DNA from: Pseudomonadota bacterium
GTDB taxonomy: Bacteria > Pseudomonadota > Alphaproteobacteria > RF32 > CAG-239
Direction: 5' to 3'
Length of the DNA: 19,394 nt
NCBI GenBank assembly: GCA_021617435.1
Contig: JAJWCP010000012.1
Span: 1 to 19,394, forward strand
The position numbers and the translations under genes are program-made. Positions 7,792-15,503 of the stretch are shown piece after piece (the stretch's first letter is position 1; each line of letters starts with the position of its first letter). The notes below the pieces were generated by a model, which saw only the letters and a program-made list of their open reading frames with translations, had not been told where the DNA came from and did no database searches.

Positions 7792-8511
7792 ATGAAGAAA
7801 GAATTGTCTGTACGCCGCTTGTTTATTGATTCCTTAGGCTTTATCGGAAACAATATTCCGCTCTTGTGCGTATTGACAATTTTTTCTTTTGCTGGTTCAT
7901 ATTTAGCCGGCGTGTTCGGCGCTTATAAAAATCTTTCCGTATTTTTGTTATACGGAGTTTTTATTTACTTTTTTTACTTTTGTTTCGTCAGCCTGTATTT
8001 TGGGCAAAAGCCTCTAATCACCAAAGAAAAATTTGTTGATTCGCTGATTAAGTTCATAACCGTGGTTGCTTTTTCATTTTTTGTAATAGTATGCGGCAAA
8101 CTTGGGCTTAATTTGTTGCGTTATTTAAGCAAAAATTTAATCGGCTTCCCTGATTTGTATGAATTTTTGCGCCAAACCTACATCTTTTTGGTATTAAACC
8201 CGTACGCCAAGGTTTTGTTGCTGTTCGGCGCCATTTTCTTGCTTTCGTTTTCATTTTTAATTCCGCTGTTCGGGTGGGTTTCTGTTATTAATAACAAAGA
8301 CAGCTCCATCATCAGCGCCTTTTACAAAGTCCGTGGAAATTATTTAAAAACCATTTTAGTCTTTTTACTGATTTTTGCGCTGTTGCCGTTAATAATCAGC
8401 GTTATCGGGTTAAACTCTTCACGCATGATTTTATACATTTTGCACTCTGTATTAACCGTTTTTCAAATTGTGGTATACCTGCATTTGTACGAAACTTTCT
8501 ATAAAGAATAG
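7792..8511 (+). CDS. Integral membrane protein of unknown function
   Basis: I do not recognise a family. The 239-residue product has about six hydrophobic segments, near residues 17-37, 45-63, 84-103, 140-165, 185-207 and 210-232. The short N-terminus is basic (MKKELSVRRL) and the loops are Lys/Arg-rich, and there is no cleavable signal peptide. Phe is unusually abundant. ATG 7792 begins 8 nt after the accC stop, with AGGA overlapping that stop codon, so it belongs to the accBC transcript. The position suggests a role at the inner membrane, possibly unrelated to lipid synthesis. No terminator was found; leader copy 2 begins 49 nt downstream. Confidence 0.85.
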   Translation: MKKELSVRRLFIDSLGFIGNNIPLLCVLTIFSFAGSYLAGVFGAYKNLSVFLLYGVFIYFFYFCFVSLYFGQKPLITKEKFVDSLIKFITVVAFSFFVIVCGKLGLNLLRYLSKNLIGFPDLYEFLRQTYIFLVLNPYAKVLLLFGAIFLLSFSFLIPLFGWVSVINNKDSSIISAFYKVRGNYLKTILVFLLIFALLPLIISVIGLNSSRMILYILHSVLTVFQIVVYLHLYETFYKE

Positions 8512-8560
8512 CTTAAATTTTATTTTTACATAAGTGGCGAACACCGACGGGGTGGTTAAA

Positions 8561-8622
8561 TACAACTTATGCACAGCACGGACTCGTAAATATTGCAAAA
8601 AAAACGCGAGCTAAAATATTCT
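8561..8622 (+). repeat. Dispersed leader repeat, copy 2
   Basis: Nearly identical to copy 3 from TACAACTTAT through GCACGGACTCGTAAATATTGC, an A8 run (A10 in copy 3) and CGCGAGCTAAAAT. The DnaA-box-like core is TTATGCACA (8567-8575). Here no cargo gene follows. ATG 8643 opens only 20 codons, without a Shine-Dalgarno, and its sequence is mostly the ssb terminator hairpin, so I do not call it a gene. The cargo may have been lost. Confidence 0.85.
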
Positions 8623-8656
8623 TTAAATCTAATCATTTTGATATGCTAAATAATAA

Positions 8657-8687
8657 CAAAAACCCCGCTGAGCAACCTCAACGGGGT
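8657..8687 (-). terminator. Rho-independent terminator of ssb
   Basis: On the minus strand, ACCCCGTTGAG, loop GTTG, CTCAGCGGGGT (8687-8662) is an 11-bp stem with one G-U pair, followed by TTTTTG. It lies 22 bases after the ssb stop codon. Confidence 0.93.
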
Positions 8688-8708
8688 GTGTACAAACATC
8701 ACTGATAA

Positions 8709-9179
8709 CTAAAACGGAATATCGTCGTCCAAAGCGGCTGAAGACTGAGCCGAAGCCGAGCTATCCCAACCTGCTGATGATGAACCGCCGAACACTTCAT
8801 TACCGCCGGCCGGAGCGCCATCGCCACCACGGGCATCAAGCATTACCAACACACCGTTGAAGTTTTGCAAAACAACTTCGGTAGTGTAACGTTCTTGTCC
8901 GTTCTGATCTTCATATTTGCGGGTTTGTAATTGACCTTCAATATAAACTTTTGAGCCTTTACGCAAATATTTTTCAGCCGTATCGGCAAGTTGCGGATTA
9001 AAAATAACCACGCGATGCCATTCGGTGCGCTCCTTAAATTCGCCGGAAAGCTTATCTTTCCAACGATCCGAGGTTGCAATACTCAAATTAACAATTTTGG
9101 TGCCGCTTTGGGTGTTGGTAACACGCGGATCCGCGCCCAAATTGCCGACTAAAATTACTTTATTTATACTTCCTGCCAT
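8709..9179 (-). CDS. ssb: Single-stranded DNA-binding protein
   Basis: SSB tetramers coat single-stranded DNA in replication, recombination and repair, and recruit partners through an acidic tail. Seen: MAGSINKVILVGNLGADP opening, an OB-fold of about 112 residues (TEWHRVVIF, YIEGQLQTRKYEDQNG, TEVVLQNF), a Gly/Ser/Ala-rich linker, and the conserved tip DDDIPF. Length 156 is typical. AGGAAA lies just upstream of the start. It is the only gene of its unit and convergent with the accBC operon. Confidence 0.98.
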   Translation of the reverse strand: MAGSINKVILVGNLGADPRVTNTQSGTKIVNLSIATSDRWKDKLSGEFKERTEWHRVVIFNPQLADTAEKYLRKGSKVYIEGQLQTRKYEDQNGQERYTTEVVLQNFNGVLVMLDARGGDGAPAGGNEVFGGSSSAGWDSSASAQSSAALDDDIPF

Positions 9180-9215
9180 TTTTATTTCCTAATTTATAGT
9201 TTATGTCTGCTTCGC

Positions 9216-9244
9216 AGTATAAATGCTTTTTTACAAATATCCAA
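9216..9244 (-). promoter_or_regulatory. Predicted ssb promoter
   Basis: On the minus strand, TTGGAT (9244-9239), 17 bp, TATACT (9221-9216), about 37 nt upstream of the ssb start. A small hairpin CTGC-TTC-GCAG lies in the leader (9207-9217). No LexA-type repeat was seen. Confidence 0.55.
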
Positions 9245-9277
9245 CTTAAAACCTGCTTTTTGCACACCATATTCACA

Positions 9278-9305
9278 TTGACAAACTGACAAAATTTGCT
9301 ATCAT
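9278..9305 (+). promoter_or_regulatory. Predicted promoter of the lipoprotein gene
   Basis: A perfect TTGACA (9278-9283), 16 bp, TATCAT (9300-9305). It supports translation from ATG 9347 rather than the in-frame TTG at 9296, which lies inside the promoter. Confidence 0.65.
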
Positions 9306-9346
9306 ATACTCCTCTTGTTTATTATTATAACCAAAATTTTTATATC

Positions 9347-9808
9347 ATGACACAGACTTTCCGTAGATTTCTGGCGGTTATAATGCTCATCGGTTTTACG
9401 TCATCTTGCCGACCTGAAGACCCGATGCCGCGCCGCGATGAACCTGAACCTCCGCGTCAAAATCGCGAAGAACTCAATTTTGATGGGCGGAATTTAAGTG
9501 ACTTTTTGTTCACCTATTACGCCGACCACTACACCGACACTTATACCGTATTAGACGGGCAAGTGCAAATTGTGGCAGAGTACGAATTTTTCAGCTCGTG
9601 GGGTTGCATAACTTATTACCTCGCCGTTGAAAAAGCCATCAGGATTAATGTGGCAAACCTGACCGCAGAACAAGTAATCACTGGCAAAGCGCAAGTAGCC
9701 AAGCAAACCGAAACATGGTTTACTGAGCGCTACTCTAAGCTGGCAATTAAAATCCGTAACTTAAAATTCAAAGAAGTTATGCGCCAAACTGAAAACAGCT
9801 CTGAATAA
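9347..9808 (+). CDS. Putative small lipoprotein, function unknown
   Basis: The 153-residue product opens MTQTFRRF, then a hydrophobic stretch LAVIMLIGF and TSSC, which resembles a lipoprotein signal with Cys19 as lipid anchor, although Thr at -3 is not the usual Leu. A Pro/Arg/Glu-rich tether (RPEDPMPRRDEPEPP) follows, then a folded domain of about 100 residues with two aromatic-rich strands (DFLFTYYADHYTDTY, EYEFFSSWGCITYYL). Likely a periplasm-facing membrane-anchored protein. The family is not recognised. The start is chosen from the promoter position; there is no clear Shine-Dalgarno. It is monocistronic and its stop codon lies in the terminator hairpin loop. Confidence 0.75.
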   Translation: MTQTFRRFLAVIMLIGFTSSCRPEDPMPRRDEPEPPRQNREELNFDGRNLSDFLFTYYADHYTDTYTVLDGQVQIVAEYEFFSSWGCITYYLAVEKAIRINVANLTAEQVITGKAQVAKQTETWFTERYSKLAIKIRNLKFKEVMRQTENSSE

Positions 9809-9823
9809 TCAGAGCTGTTTTTT
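9792..9823. terminator. Bidirectional terminator between convergent genes
   Basis: A perfect stem AAAACAGCTCTGA/TCAGAGCTGTTTT (9792-9804 with 9809-9821) and a 4-nt loop ATAA that contains the lipoprotein stop codon. A- and T-runs on the two flanks let it serve both the plus-strand lipoprotein gene and the minus-strand binding-protein gene ending at 9822. Confidence 0.9.
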
Positions 9824-10898
9824 AATCCGCGGCTACATATTCGCCGTTTTTGTACTGATAAAAATCATAATTAGGTTGCCCCTTAGCAGAACCGTTATTC
9901 ACCAACGCCTCGCCCCACGAAGTTTTAAGTCCGCCTTTTTTAACCTTAGCCGCTAATTTAGCATAATCAAAACTTTTAGTCTCATTAACCAACTCCGCCC
10001 ATGTTTTAACCGCCGTGTAAGCATAGCCGCCCAAACCGGTAAGTTCCACGCCGCGCAAACGGAGCTTAACCATCATCTCGGCAAAATCAGGATTATCCTG
10101 AAAACTCGGCAGCGCCATAAAATACACATCATCAAGCCAATCGGCGGCATATTCAAACAACGAGTCGCCAACCGCGTATTTGCCGGTAACAATCACCACA
10201 TCCGGCTTTTTTTGCTTAATGTTGCGTATCATTTTTGCAATTTTTTTCGGTTCGCCGGAAATAAACACCACTTCCTCGCCGGAAGAGACCATATTCTTTG
10301 CCAAATCATCTAAATCCACATTACCGAAAGTATAAGAAGACAACAGCGATGATTTTCCGTATTTTCTGAACTCATCATAAAGCGAGTTATAAGCTTTAAC
10401 CTGATAATCAGCATTTGACAAAAAAGCAACCTTTTTACCGGCGTAACGCTCATTATAAAACTTAAAAAAATCTTTCCCGATTTGGGAATTAAACTCAACT
10501 TCTGATGAAGTGTTAAACTTGTTATTAAGCGGTATAATCTGAAAAATCTGCGCTTTAGAATAGGTTTTTGCCACATTATAAGTATTGTTTGAGCAATACG
10601 GACCAATCACTAACGCCGGCTTGTTTTCCATACCGACCGCCAACATCTGTGCGGTTGAAATCGCCAAATTGTCGCTGCACGCGTCATCAATGCTCATCAG
10701 CTCAAGCTTTTTACCTTTAATTCCGCCGTTATTATTAATTTCGTCAATCGCAATTTTGGCGCCAAAATTAAGCTCATCGCCCCATATTTTGTACTCGCCT
10801 GATTTAGGAGCAATCAGCGCCACTTTAACGGCAGCTTGCAAAACCGCCGGTGTAAAAAAGCATAAAAAAGCAATAATGTTTACAATTTGTTTAAGCAT
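9822..10898 (-). CDS. Periplasmic substrate-binding protein, branched-chain amino acid type
   Basis: A LivK/Peripla_BP_6-type receptor of an ABC transporter or sensory system. Seen: signal peptide MLKQIVNIIAFLCFFTPAVLQA, cleaved before AVKVALIAP; lobe I with PKSGEYKIWGDELNFGAKIAIDEINNNGGIKGKKLEL and DDACSDNLAIS; VIGPYCSNNT at the ligand cleft; then the lobe II strand KKVAFLSNADYQV and DVVIVTGKYAVGDS. The 358-residue length fits. ATG 10898 is preferred over an in-frame TTG 30 bases upstream because it starts the signal peptide. There are no permease or ATPase genes beside it, so the transporter is elsewhere, or the protein serves as a stand-alone receptor. The ligand is unknown. Confidence 0.88.
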   Translation of the reverse strand: MLKQIVNIIAFLCFFTPAVLQAAVKVALIAPKSGEYKIWGDELNFGAKIAIDEINNNGGIKGKKLELMSIDDACSDNLAISTAQMLAVGMENKPALVIGPYCSNNTYNVAKTYSKAQIFQIIPLNNKFNTSSEVEFNSQIGKDFFKFYNERYAGKKVAFLSNADYQVKAYNSLYDEFRKYGKSSLLSSYTFGNVDLDDLAKNMVSSGEEVVFISGEPKKIAKMIRNIKQKKPDVVIVTGKYAVGDSLFEYAADWLDDVYFMALPSFQDNPDFAEMMVKLRLRGVELTGLGGYAYTAVKTWAELVNETKSFDYAKLAAKVKKGGLKTSWGEALVNNGSAKGQPNYDFYQYKNGEYVAAD

Positions 10899-10974
10899 TT
10901 TACAATAAACTGTTATTGACAACTTCAAAGAATGTATATCAATGATATAAAAAAATCAACTACTAAAAAATTTA

Positions 10975-11003
10975 TTGCAAATTTTAGACAAATATGTTAT
11001 ATA
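10975..11003 (+). promoter_or_regulatory. Predicted promoter of the 145-residue gene
   Basis: TTGCAA (10975-10980), 17 bp, TATATA (10998-11003), with a leader of about 30 nt to the RBS and start. A second TTGACA at 10916 with TATCAA 15 bp away is a weaker upstream candidate. Both argue against starting at the in-frame ATG 10932. Confidence 0.55.
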
Positions 11004-11042
11004 TCGGGTATAAACTTAAAAACACAACAAAGGAGTAAGATG

Positions 11043-11480
11043 ATGAAATATGTGCAAAACAAAGACGGAACTTTAAATACCGAAACTGATTATAAACAAA
11101 ACCTCAACTGGGAAGGTAATGATCATAAAGACCAAAAGATTGAAAGAACCGCATATCAGGAATTAGGCGTTTCCGAAAAGACTCGCGTCAGCCGCTTTAT
11201 GAAAAAGCACCCTGAATTAGCAACCACGCCGGAAAGAGCCGAATATTTCAGAAATCTTGCCGCCCGTGAGCTTATTGAAGTTCGCAACGAAAATAACGAG
11301 CGTGTTGCCGCCGGCAAAACTCCGTTAGTCAGCCAAGATTATGAACTTTCAGTTCCTAAAGAAGGCGTTGTTATCAGCGCATGGCGTGCTAAACGCGACC
11401 AACATAATGCCCGCGAAGCCGCCAAAAGCAGCAACTCTATGTACAATGACGCTTTAGGAAACGGCTCGCGTGAATTTTAA
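11043..11480 (+). CDS. Small lineage-specific protein of unknown function
   Basis: I do not recognise it. Two adjacent ATGs (11040 and 11043) follow AGGAG (11031-11035); the second has the better spacing of 7 nt, giving 145 residues. The product is hydrophilic and charged, with no signal peptide or membrane segment. It has a helical middle (SEKTRVSRFMKKHPEL, ERAEYFRNLAAREL) and a disordered tail rich in Ser/Asn ending GNGSREF. The strong Shine-Dalgarno, a good promoter and a terminator directly behind suggest a well-expressed monocistronic gene. A nucleic-acid-associated or stress role would be a guess. Confidence 0.8.
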   Translation: MKYVQNKDGTLNTETDYKQNLNWEGNDHKDQKIERTAYQELGVSEKTRVSRFMKKHPELATTPERAEYFRNLAARELIEVRNENNERVAAGKTPLVSQDYELSVPKEGVVISAWRAKRDQHNAREAAKSSNSMYNDALGNGSREF

Positions 11481-11498
11481 CTTAAAGTAAAATCATTC

Positions 11499-11526
11499 AA
11501 AGCCTGCTGTTCCGCAGGCTTTTTTT
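11499..11526 (+). terminator. Rho-independent terminator
   Basis: AGCCTGC (11501-11507), loop TGTTCC, GCAGGCT (11514-11520), then a T-run. It ends the 145-residue gene. Confidence 0.93.
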
Positions 11527-11527
11527 G

Positions 11528-11556
11528 TTGCCTTTTGTTGCTATTTTGATTATATT
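11528..11556 (+). promoter_or_regulatory. Predicted uvrA promoter
   Basis: TTGCCT (11528-11533), 17 bp, TATATT (11551-11556), directly after the previous terminator and leaving a leader of about 20 nt with GAGGAG at 11569. I found no GTTC-N7-GTTC or GAAC-N7-GAAC LexA box of the alphaproteobacterial type, so SOS control is not evident. Confidence 0.5.
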
Positions 11557-11583
11557 ACCGGCTGTTCTGAGGAGATTAAAATA

Positions 11584-14394
11584 ATGGCAGATAAATTTAT
11601 TGAAATTAAGGGCGCGCGCGAGCATAACCTGAAAAATATTGATATAAATATTCCTAAAGACAAACTCACGGTTATAACCGGACTGTCAGGTTCCGGCAAA
11701 TCATCGCTTGCCTTTGACACTGTTTACGCCGAAGGTCAACGCCGCTATGTTGAAAGCTTATCCTCTTATGCCCGCCAATTTCTTGACCTCATGAAAAAAC
11801 CTGACGTAGATTCTATTGAAGGCTTATCCCCTGCCATATCCATTGAGCAAAAAACCACCTCGCATAATCCGCGCTCCACCGTCGGCACCGTTACCGAAAT
11901 TTATGACTACATGCGCTTGCTGTGGGCGCGCGCCGGCACGCCGTATTCTCCGGCAACCGGCCTGCCGATTGAATCGCAAACCGTATCGCAAATGACCGAC
12001 AAAATAACCGCATATCCTGAAGGAACCAAAATTATTTTATCCGCCCCGATTGCCCGCGGCAAAAAAGGCGAGTTCAAAAAAGAATTTGAAAGCCTACAAA
12101 AGCAAGGCTATCAACGCGTAAATATTGACGGAACCATGTATAACATTGAAGAAGTTCCTTCCTTAAACAAAAATCAAAAACATGATATTGAAGTGGTGGT
12201 TGACCGTTTAGTCGTTAAATCAGGCATTGCCGACCGATTAAGCCAATCAATTGAAACCGCCCTCAAATTAAGCGACGGGCTCTTGTTTGTAAATTTTACC
12301 GATGGCAGCGAGCGTAAAATATTTTCATCTAAATTTGCCTGTCCCGTATCCGGTTTCACCATTGAAGAAATTGAGCCGCGCCTGTTTTCATTTAACAACC
12401 CGTACGGTGCCTGCCCGCATTGCGACGGCATCGGCGCCAAGCTTTACATGGACCCACGGTTAATTGTTCCCAATGAAAATTTAAGCATTGAAAAAGGAGC
12501 GATTGCCCCATGGTACGGATTCAGAACTTCATTTTACAGCCAAACCGTTAACTCGTTGTGCGACTTTTTACGCATTTCGCCCAAAACTCCGTGGAAAGAT
12601 TTACCTGAAAAAGCCAAACAAATAATTTTATACGGCTCCGGCAACGTCAGCGTTCCGATGTATTATTCGCGTTTTGTGACCGAAAAACCGTTTGAGGGCG
12701 TTATCCCCAATATGGAACGCCGTTTTCTTGAAACCGATTCCATGGCGTCGCGCGAAGAGCTTTCGCATTATCAATCGGCCGCCCCGTGCGAGGCCTGCGG
12801 CGGCAAACGCCTAAAACCTGAAGCTTTAGCGGTTAAAATTTGCGGCTTTGATATTATGCAGGCTTCCGATATGTCAATTAAAAACGCTTTGCAATGGTTT
12901 GGTAAAGTTGAAGAGCAGCTCTCGCCGCAAAAACGTGAAATTGCGCACAAAATTTTAAAAGAAATTATCACCCGCCTGCAATTTTTGAACAATGTCGGAC
13001 TTGAGTATTTAACTTTATCGCGGCAATCAGGCAGCCTGTCAGGCGGTGAATCTCAGCGTATCCGCCTTGCCTCGCAAATCGGCTCCGGCTTAACCGGAGT
13101 TATGTATGTGCTTGACGAACCGTCAATCGGGTTGCATCAACGCGATAACGACCGCTTGCTTGAAACCTTAACCCGCCTGCGCGACATCGGCAATACCGTT
13201 ATTGTGGTTGAGCATGATGAAGACGCCATTCGGGCGGCTGACTTTTTGGTTGATATGGGACCGCGCGCCGGTGATGAAGGCGGCAGAATTACCGCTTCCG
13301 GCACGGTTGCCGAAGTTCTTAAAAGTAAAAACAGCCTTACCGCACAATATTTGAACGGCGAAAAATTTATTGCCGTTCCCGCCAAACGCCGCAAAGGCAA
13401 CGGTAAGTTTCTTGAAATCAGCGGCGTGCGCACCAACAACTTAAAAAATATTGACTTAAAGCTTCCGCTCGGAACTTTAACCTGTGTAACCGGCGTGTCC
13501 GGCAGCGGCAAGTCATCGCTTATACTTGAAACATTATATAAAGCCCTAAACAAAGAAATTAACGGCTCACGCGAACCGGCCGGATTTTACAACTCGGTTA
13601 AAGGAGCTGAAAATATTGATAAAATTATTGATATTGACCAATCGCCTATCGGGCGCACTCCGCGCTCCAATCCGGCAACTTATACCGGCTTGTTTACCTA
13701 TATCCGCGATTGGTTTGCCGGTCTGCCGGAAGCCAAAGCCCGCGGTTATTCCGCCGGCAGATTTTCGTTTAACGTGGCAGGCGGACGCTGCGAAGCCTGT
13801 AAAGGTGACGGCGTTACCAAAATTGAAATGCATTTTTTGCCTGATGTTTATGTTGAGTGCGAAGTATGCAAAGGCAAGCGCTTTAACCGCGAAACCTTGG
13901 AAGTTAAATATAAAGACAAATCTATTGCCGATGTTTTAGATATGACTATTGACGAGGCTTACAAGTTTTTTGACGCCATTCCGACCATTAAAAACCGGCT
14001 TGACCTGCTGCGACAGGTCGGCTTGGGCTATGTAAAACTCGGCCAGCCCGCCACCACGCTTTCCGGCGGTGAAGCGCAGCGTATTAAACTATCCAAAGAG
14101 CTTTCCAAAAAAGCAACCGGCAAAACGCTTTATATTTTAGATGAGCCGACTACCGGATTGCATTTTGACGACATCAACAAGCTTTTGAAAGTGTTGCATC
14201 AGTTGGTTGAAAACGGCAACAGCATGATTGTGATTGAACATAACTTAGACGTGATTAAAACCGCCGATTATATTGCCGACATCGGTCCCGAAGGCGGCGA
14301 CGGCGGCGGTAAGATTATCGCTCAAGGCACACCGGAGCAGATTGCCAAAGCCGGTATTGGCTATACGGCTAAATATTTGAAAGACAAATTATGA
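11584..14394 (+). CDS. uvrA: UvrABC excinuclease subunit A
   Basis: UvrA is the dimeric ABC-type ATPase that finds bulky DNA lesions and loads UvrB in nucleotide excision repair. Seen: two ABC modules, with Walker A GLSGSGKSSL (about 33-42) and GVSGSGKSSL in the second half, signature motifs LSGGESQRIRLASQIG and LSGGEAQRIKLSKEL, and Walker B VLDEPSIGLH and ILDEPTTGLH. The first zinc module reads CPVS...CPHC, lacking one Cys; I recall this CPVSGF form from alphaproteobacteria. The second module is intact (CEAC...CEVC). At 936 residues it is full length. GAGGAG (11569-11574) precedes ATG 11584. The 3' end overlaps the next gene by four bases (ATGA). Confidence 0.98.
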   Translation: MADKFIEIKGAREHNLKNIDINIPKDKLTVITGLSGSGKSSLAFDTVYAEGQRRYVESLSSYARQFLDLMKKPDVDSIEGLSPAISIEQKTTSHNPRSTVGTVTEIYDYMRLLWARAGTPYSPATGLPIESQTVSQMTDKITAYPEGTKIILSAPIARGKKGEFKKEFESLQKQGYQRVNIDGTMYNIEEVPSLNKNQKHDIEVVVDRLVVKSGIADRLSQSIETALKLSDGLLFVNFTDGSERKIFSSKFACPVSGFTIEEIEPRLFSFNNPYGACPHCDGIGAKLYMDPRLIVPNENLSIEKGAIAPWYGFRTSFYSQTVNSLCDFLRISPKTPWKDLPEKAKQIILYGSGNVSVPMYYSRFVTEKPFEGVIPNMERRFLETDSMASREELSHYQSAAPCEACGGKRLKPEALAVKICGFDIMQASDMSIKNALQWFGKVEEQLSPQKREIAHKILKEIITRLQFLNNVGLEYLTLSRQSGSLSGGESQRIRLASQIGSGLTGVMYVLDEPSIGLHQRDNDRLLETLTRLRDIGNTVIVVEHDEDAIRAADFLVDMGPRAGDEGGRITASGTVAEVLKSKNSLTAQYLNGEKFIAVPAKRRKGNGKFLEISGVRTNNLKNIDLKLPLGTLTCVTGVSGSGKSSLILETLYKALNKEINGSREPAGFYNSVKGAENIDKIIDIDQSPIGRTPRSNPATYTGLFTYIRDWFAGLPEAKARGYSAGRFSFNVAGGRCEACKGDGVTKIEMHFLPDVYVECEVCKGKRFNRETLEVKYKDKSIADVLDMTIDEAYKFFDAIPTIKNRLDLLRQVGLGYVKLGQPATTLSGGEAQRIKLSKELSKKATGKTLYILDEPTTGLHFDDINKLLKVLHQLVENGNSMIVIEHNLDVIKTADYIADIGPEGGDGGGKIIAQGTPEQIAKAGIGYTAKYLKDKL

Positions 14395-15494
14395 TTAAAC
14401 ACTTATACATATTCAGGCACGGCGAAACCGACTACAACGCCGCCGGAAAATTTCAGGGACAAACCTTAAATGTCGGCTTAAATGCCAACGGACGCCGGCA
14501 GGCAGAAGCATTGGCGACGGATTTACAAGATAAAGGCTTGGAATATATAATTTCAAGTCCGTTAAAACGCGCCGCCGAAACCGCGCAAATTGTGGCAAAT
14601 AAATTACATCTTCCGGTTAAAGAAGATAATCATTTTATTGAGGGAAATTTCGGCGAAGTTGAAGGCAAAACCAAAACTGAACTCTCCATAGAACAATGGC
14701 AAACTTTTGATGACTGGATTAAACTTGATAAGCAATTTTTAGACGTGCATTTTAAGGGTGGCGAAAGCAAACGCCAAATTATGAACCGCGCCGTTGCCGG
14801 ACTGCAAGCCGCAGTAAAATTGCCGTATAATCACATCGGCATTTCAACCCATAGCGCGGTTTTACGTATGGTATTGCTCTATTTAGGCAAAAAGCAAAAT
14901 CATATTGATAACGCAAAAGCTTTTCATATTATTTATAAAGACGGCAAATTTAAGTTAGCCGACCATGAAAAAATTTTGCTACTCTCATGTTGCGCGCCAT
15001 GTTCTTGCGCCGTAATTAAAACCATGGCAGAACAAGGAGCTGATTTTGCGGTTGCCTTTTATAACCCTAACATTCGCCCTTACTCTGAATATGAAAAACG
15101 CCGCGATGAAAACCTGCGGGTTTGCCAAATTTACGACGTGCCGTTTATTGAGCTTGAATACGATAATGACCGCTGGTGCCAAGAGATTAAAGGACTTGAA
15201 AACGAGCCGGAACGCGGCAAGCGCTGCAGTTTGTGTTTTAAAATGCGCATTGTCCGCACTATGGAATACGCGCGGCAAAACGGATTTACCGCTGTGGCTT
15301 CAGTGCTTGGCGTTTCACGTTATAAAAACCTCAATCAGGTAAATGCGGCGGCTGATTTAGCGGTGCGTGAAGCCCACTGCCCTTATGTTGAAATTGAAGG
15401 TCGCAAAAACGGCATGCAGGAATTGCGCGCCGAATTAATAAAAGAGCTGAATTTGTATAATCAAGATTATTGCGGTTGCACCCCGCGTAAATAG
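14391..15494 (+). CDS. queH: Histidine phosphatase fused to epoxyqueuosine reductase QueH
   Basis: Two complete domains in one frame. Residues 1-190 are a histidine-phosphatase (phosphoglycerate mutase-like) domain: RHGETDYN with nucleophile H10, SSPLKRAAETA, a catalytic Glu candidate in FIEGNFGE, and the second His in STHSAVLRM (H154). Residues 193-367 are QueH (DUF208), the cobalamin-independent enzyme reducing epoxyqueuosine to queuosine in tRNA: SCCAPC (C200, C201, C204), FYNPNIRPYSEYEKR, DNDRW, ERGKRCSLCFKMR (C279, C282) and YCGC (C361, C363), which together supply the cluster and metal ligands. Both active sites look intact. Translationally coupled to uvrA by a 4-base overlap. The phosphatase substrate is unknown; a step in queuosine metabolism or salvage is one possibility. 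No clear terminator; leader copy 3 starts 9 nt after the stop. Confidence 0.9.
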   Translation: MIKHLYIFRHGETDYNAAGKFQGQTLNVGLNANGRRQAEALATDLQDKGLEYIISSPLKRAAETAQIVANKLHLPVKEDNHFIEGNFGEVEGKTKTELSIEQWQTFDDWIKLDKQFLDVHFKGGESKRQIMNRAVAGLQAAVKLPYNHIGISTHSAVLRMVLLYLGKKQNHIDNAKAFHIIYKDGKFKLADHEKILLLSCCAPCSCAVIKTMAEQGADFAVAFYNPNIRPYSEYEKRRDENLRVCQIYDVPFIELEYDNDRWCQEIKGLENEPERGKRCSLCFKMRIVRTMEYARQNGFTAVASVLGVSRYKNLNQVNAAADLAVREAHCPYVEIEGRKNGMQELRAELIKELNLYNQDYCGCTPRK

Positions 15495-15503
15495 TAGTTT
15501 TCA

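Noticed and set aside
8643..8705. 20-codon ORF after leader copy 2
   Set aside because: There is no Shine-Dalgarno, and most of its sequence is the ssb terminator hairpin on the other strand.
11528..11583. SOS (LexA) box upstream of uvrA
   Set aside because: Only a single GTTC is present; no GTTC-N7-GTTC or GAAC-N7-GAAC pair was found.
12340..12425. UvrA first zinc module with CPVS instead of CPxC, as sign of a defective gene
   Set aside because: I recall the same form in alphaproteobacterial UvrA proteins, and all ABC motifs are intact; treated as lineage-normal.
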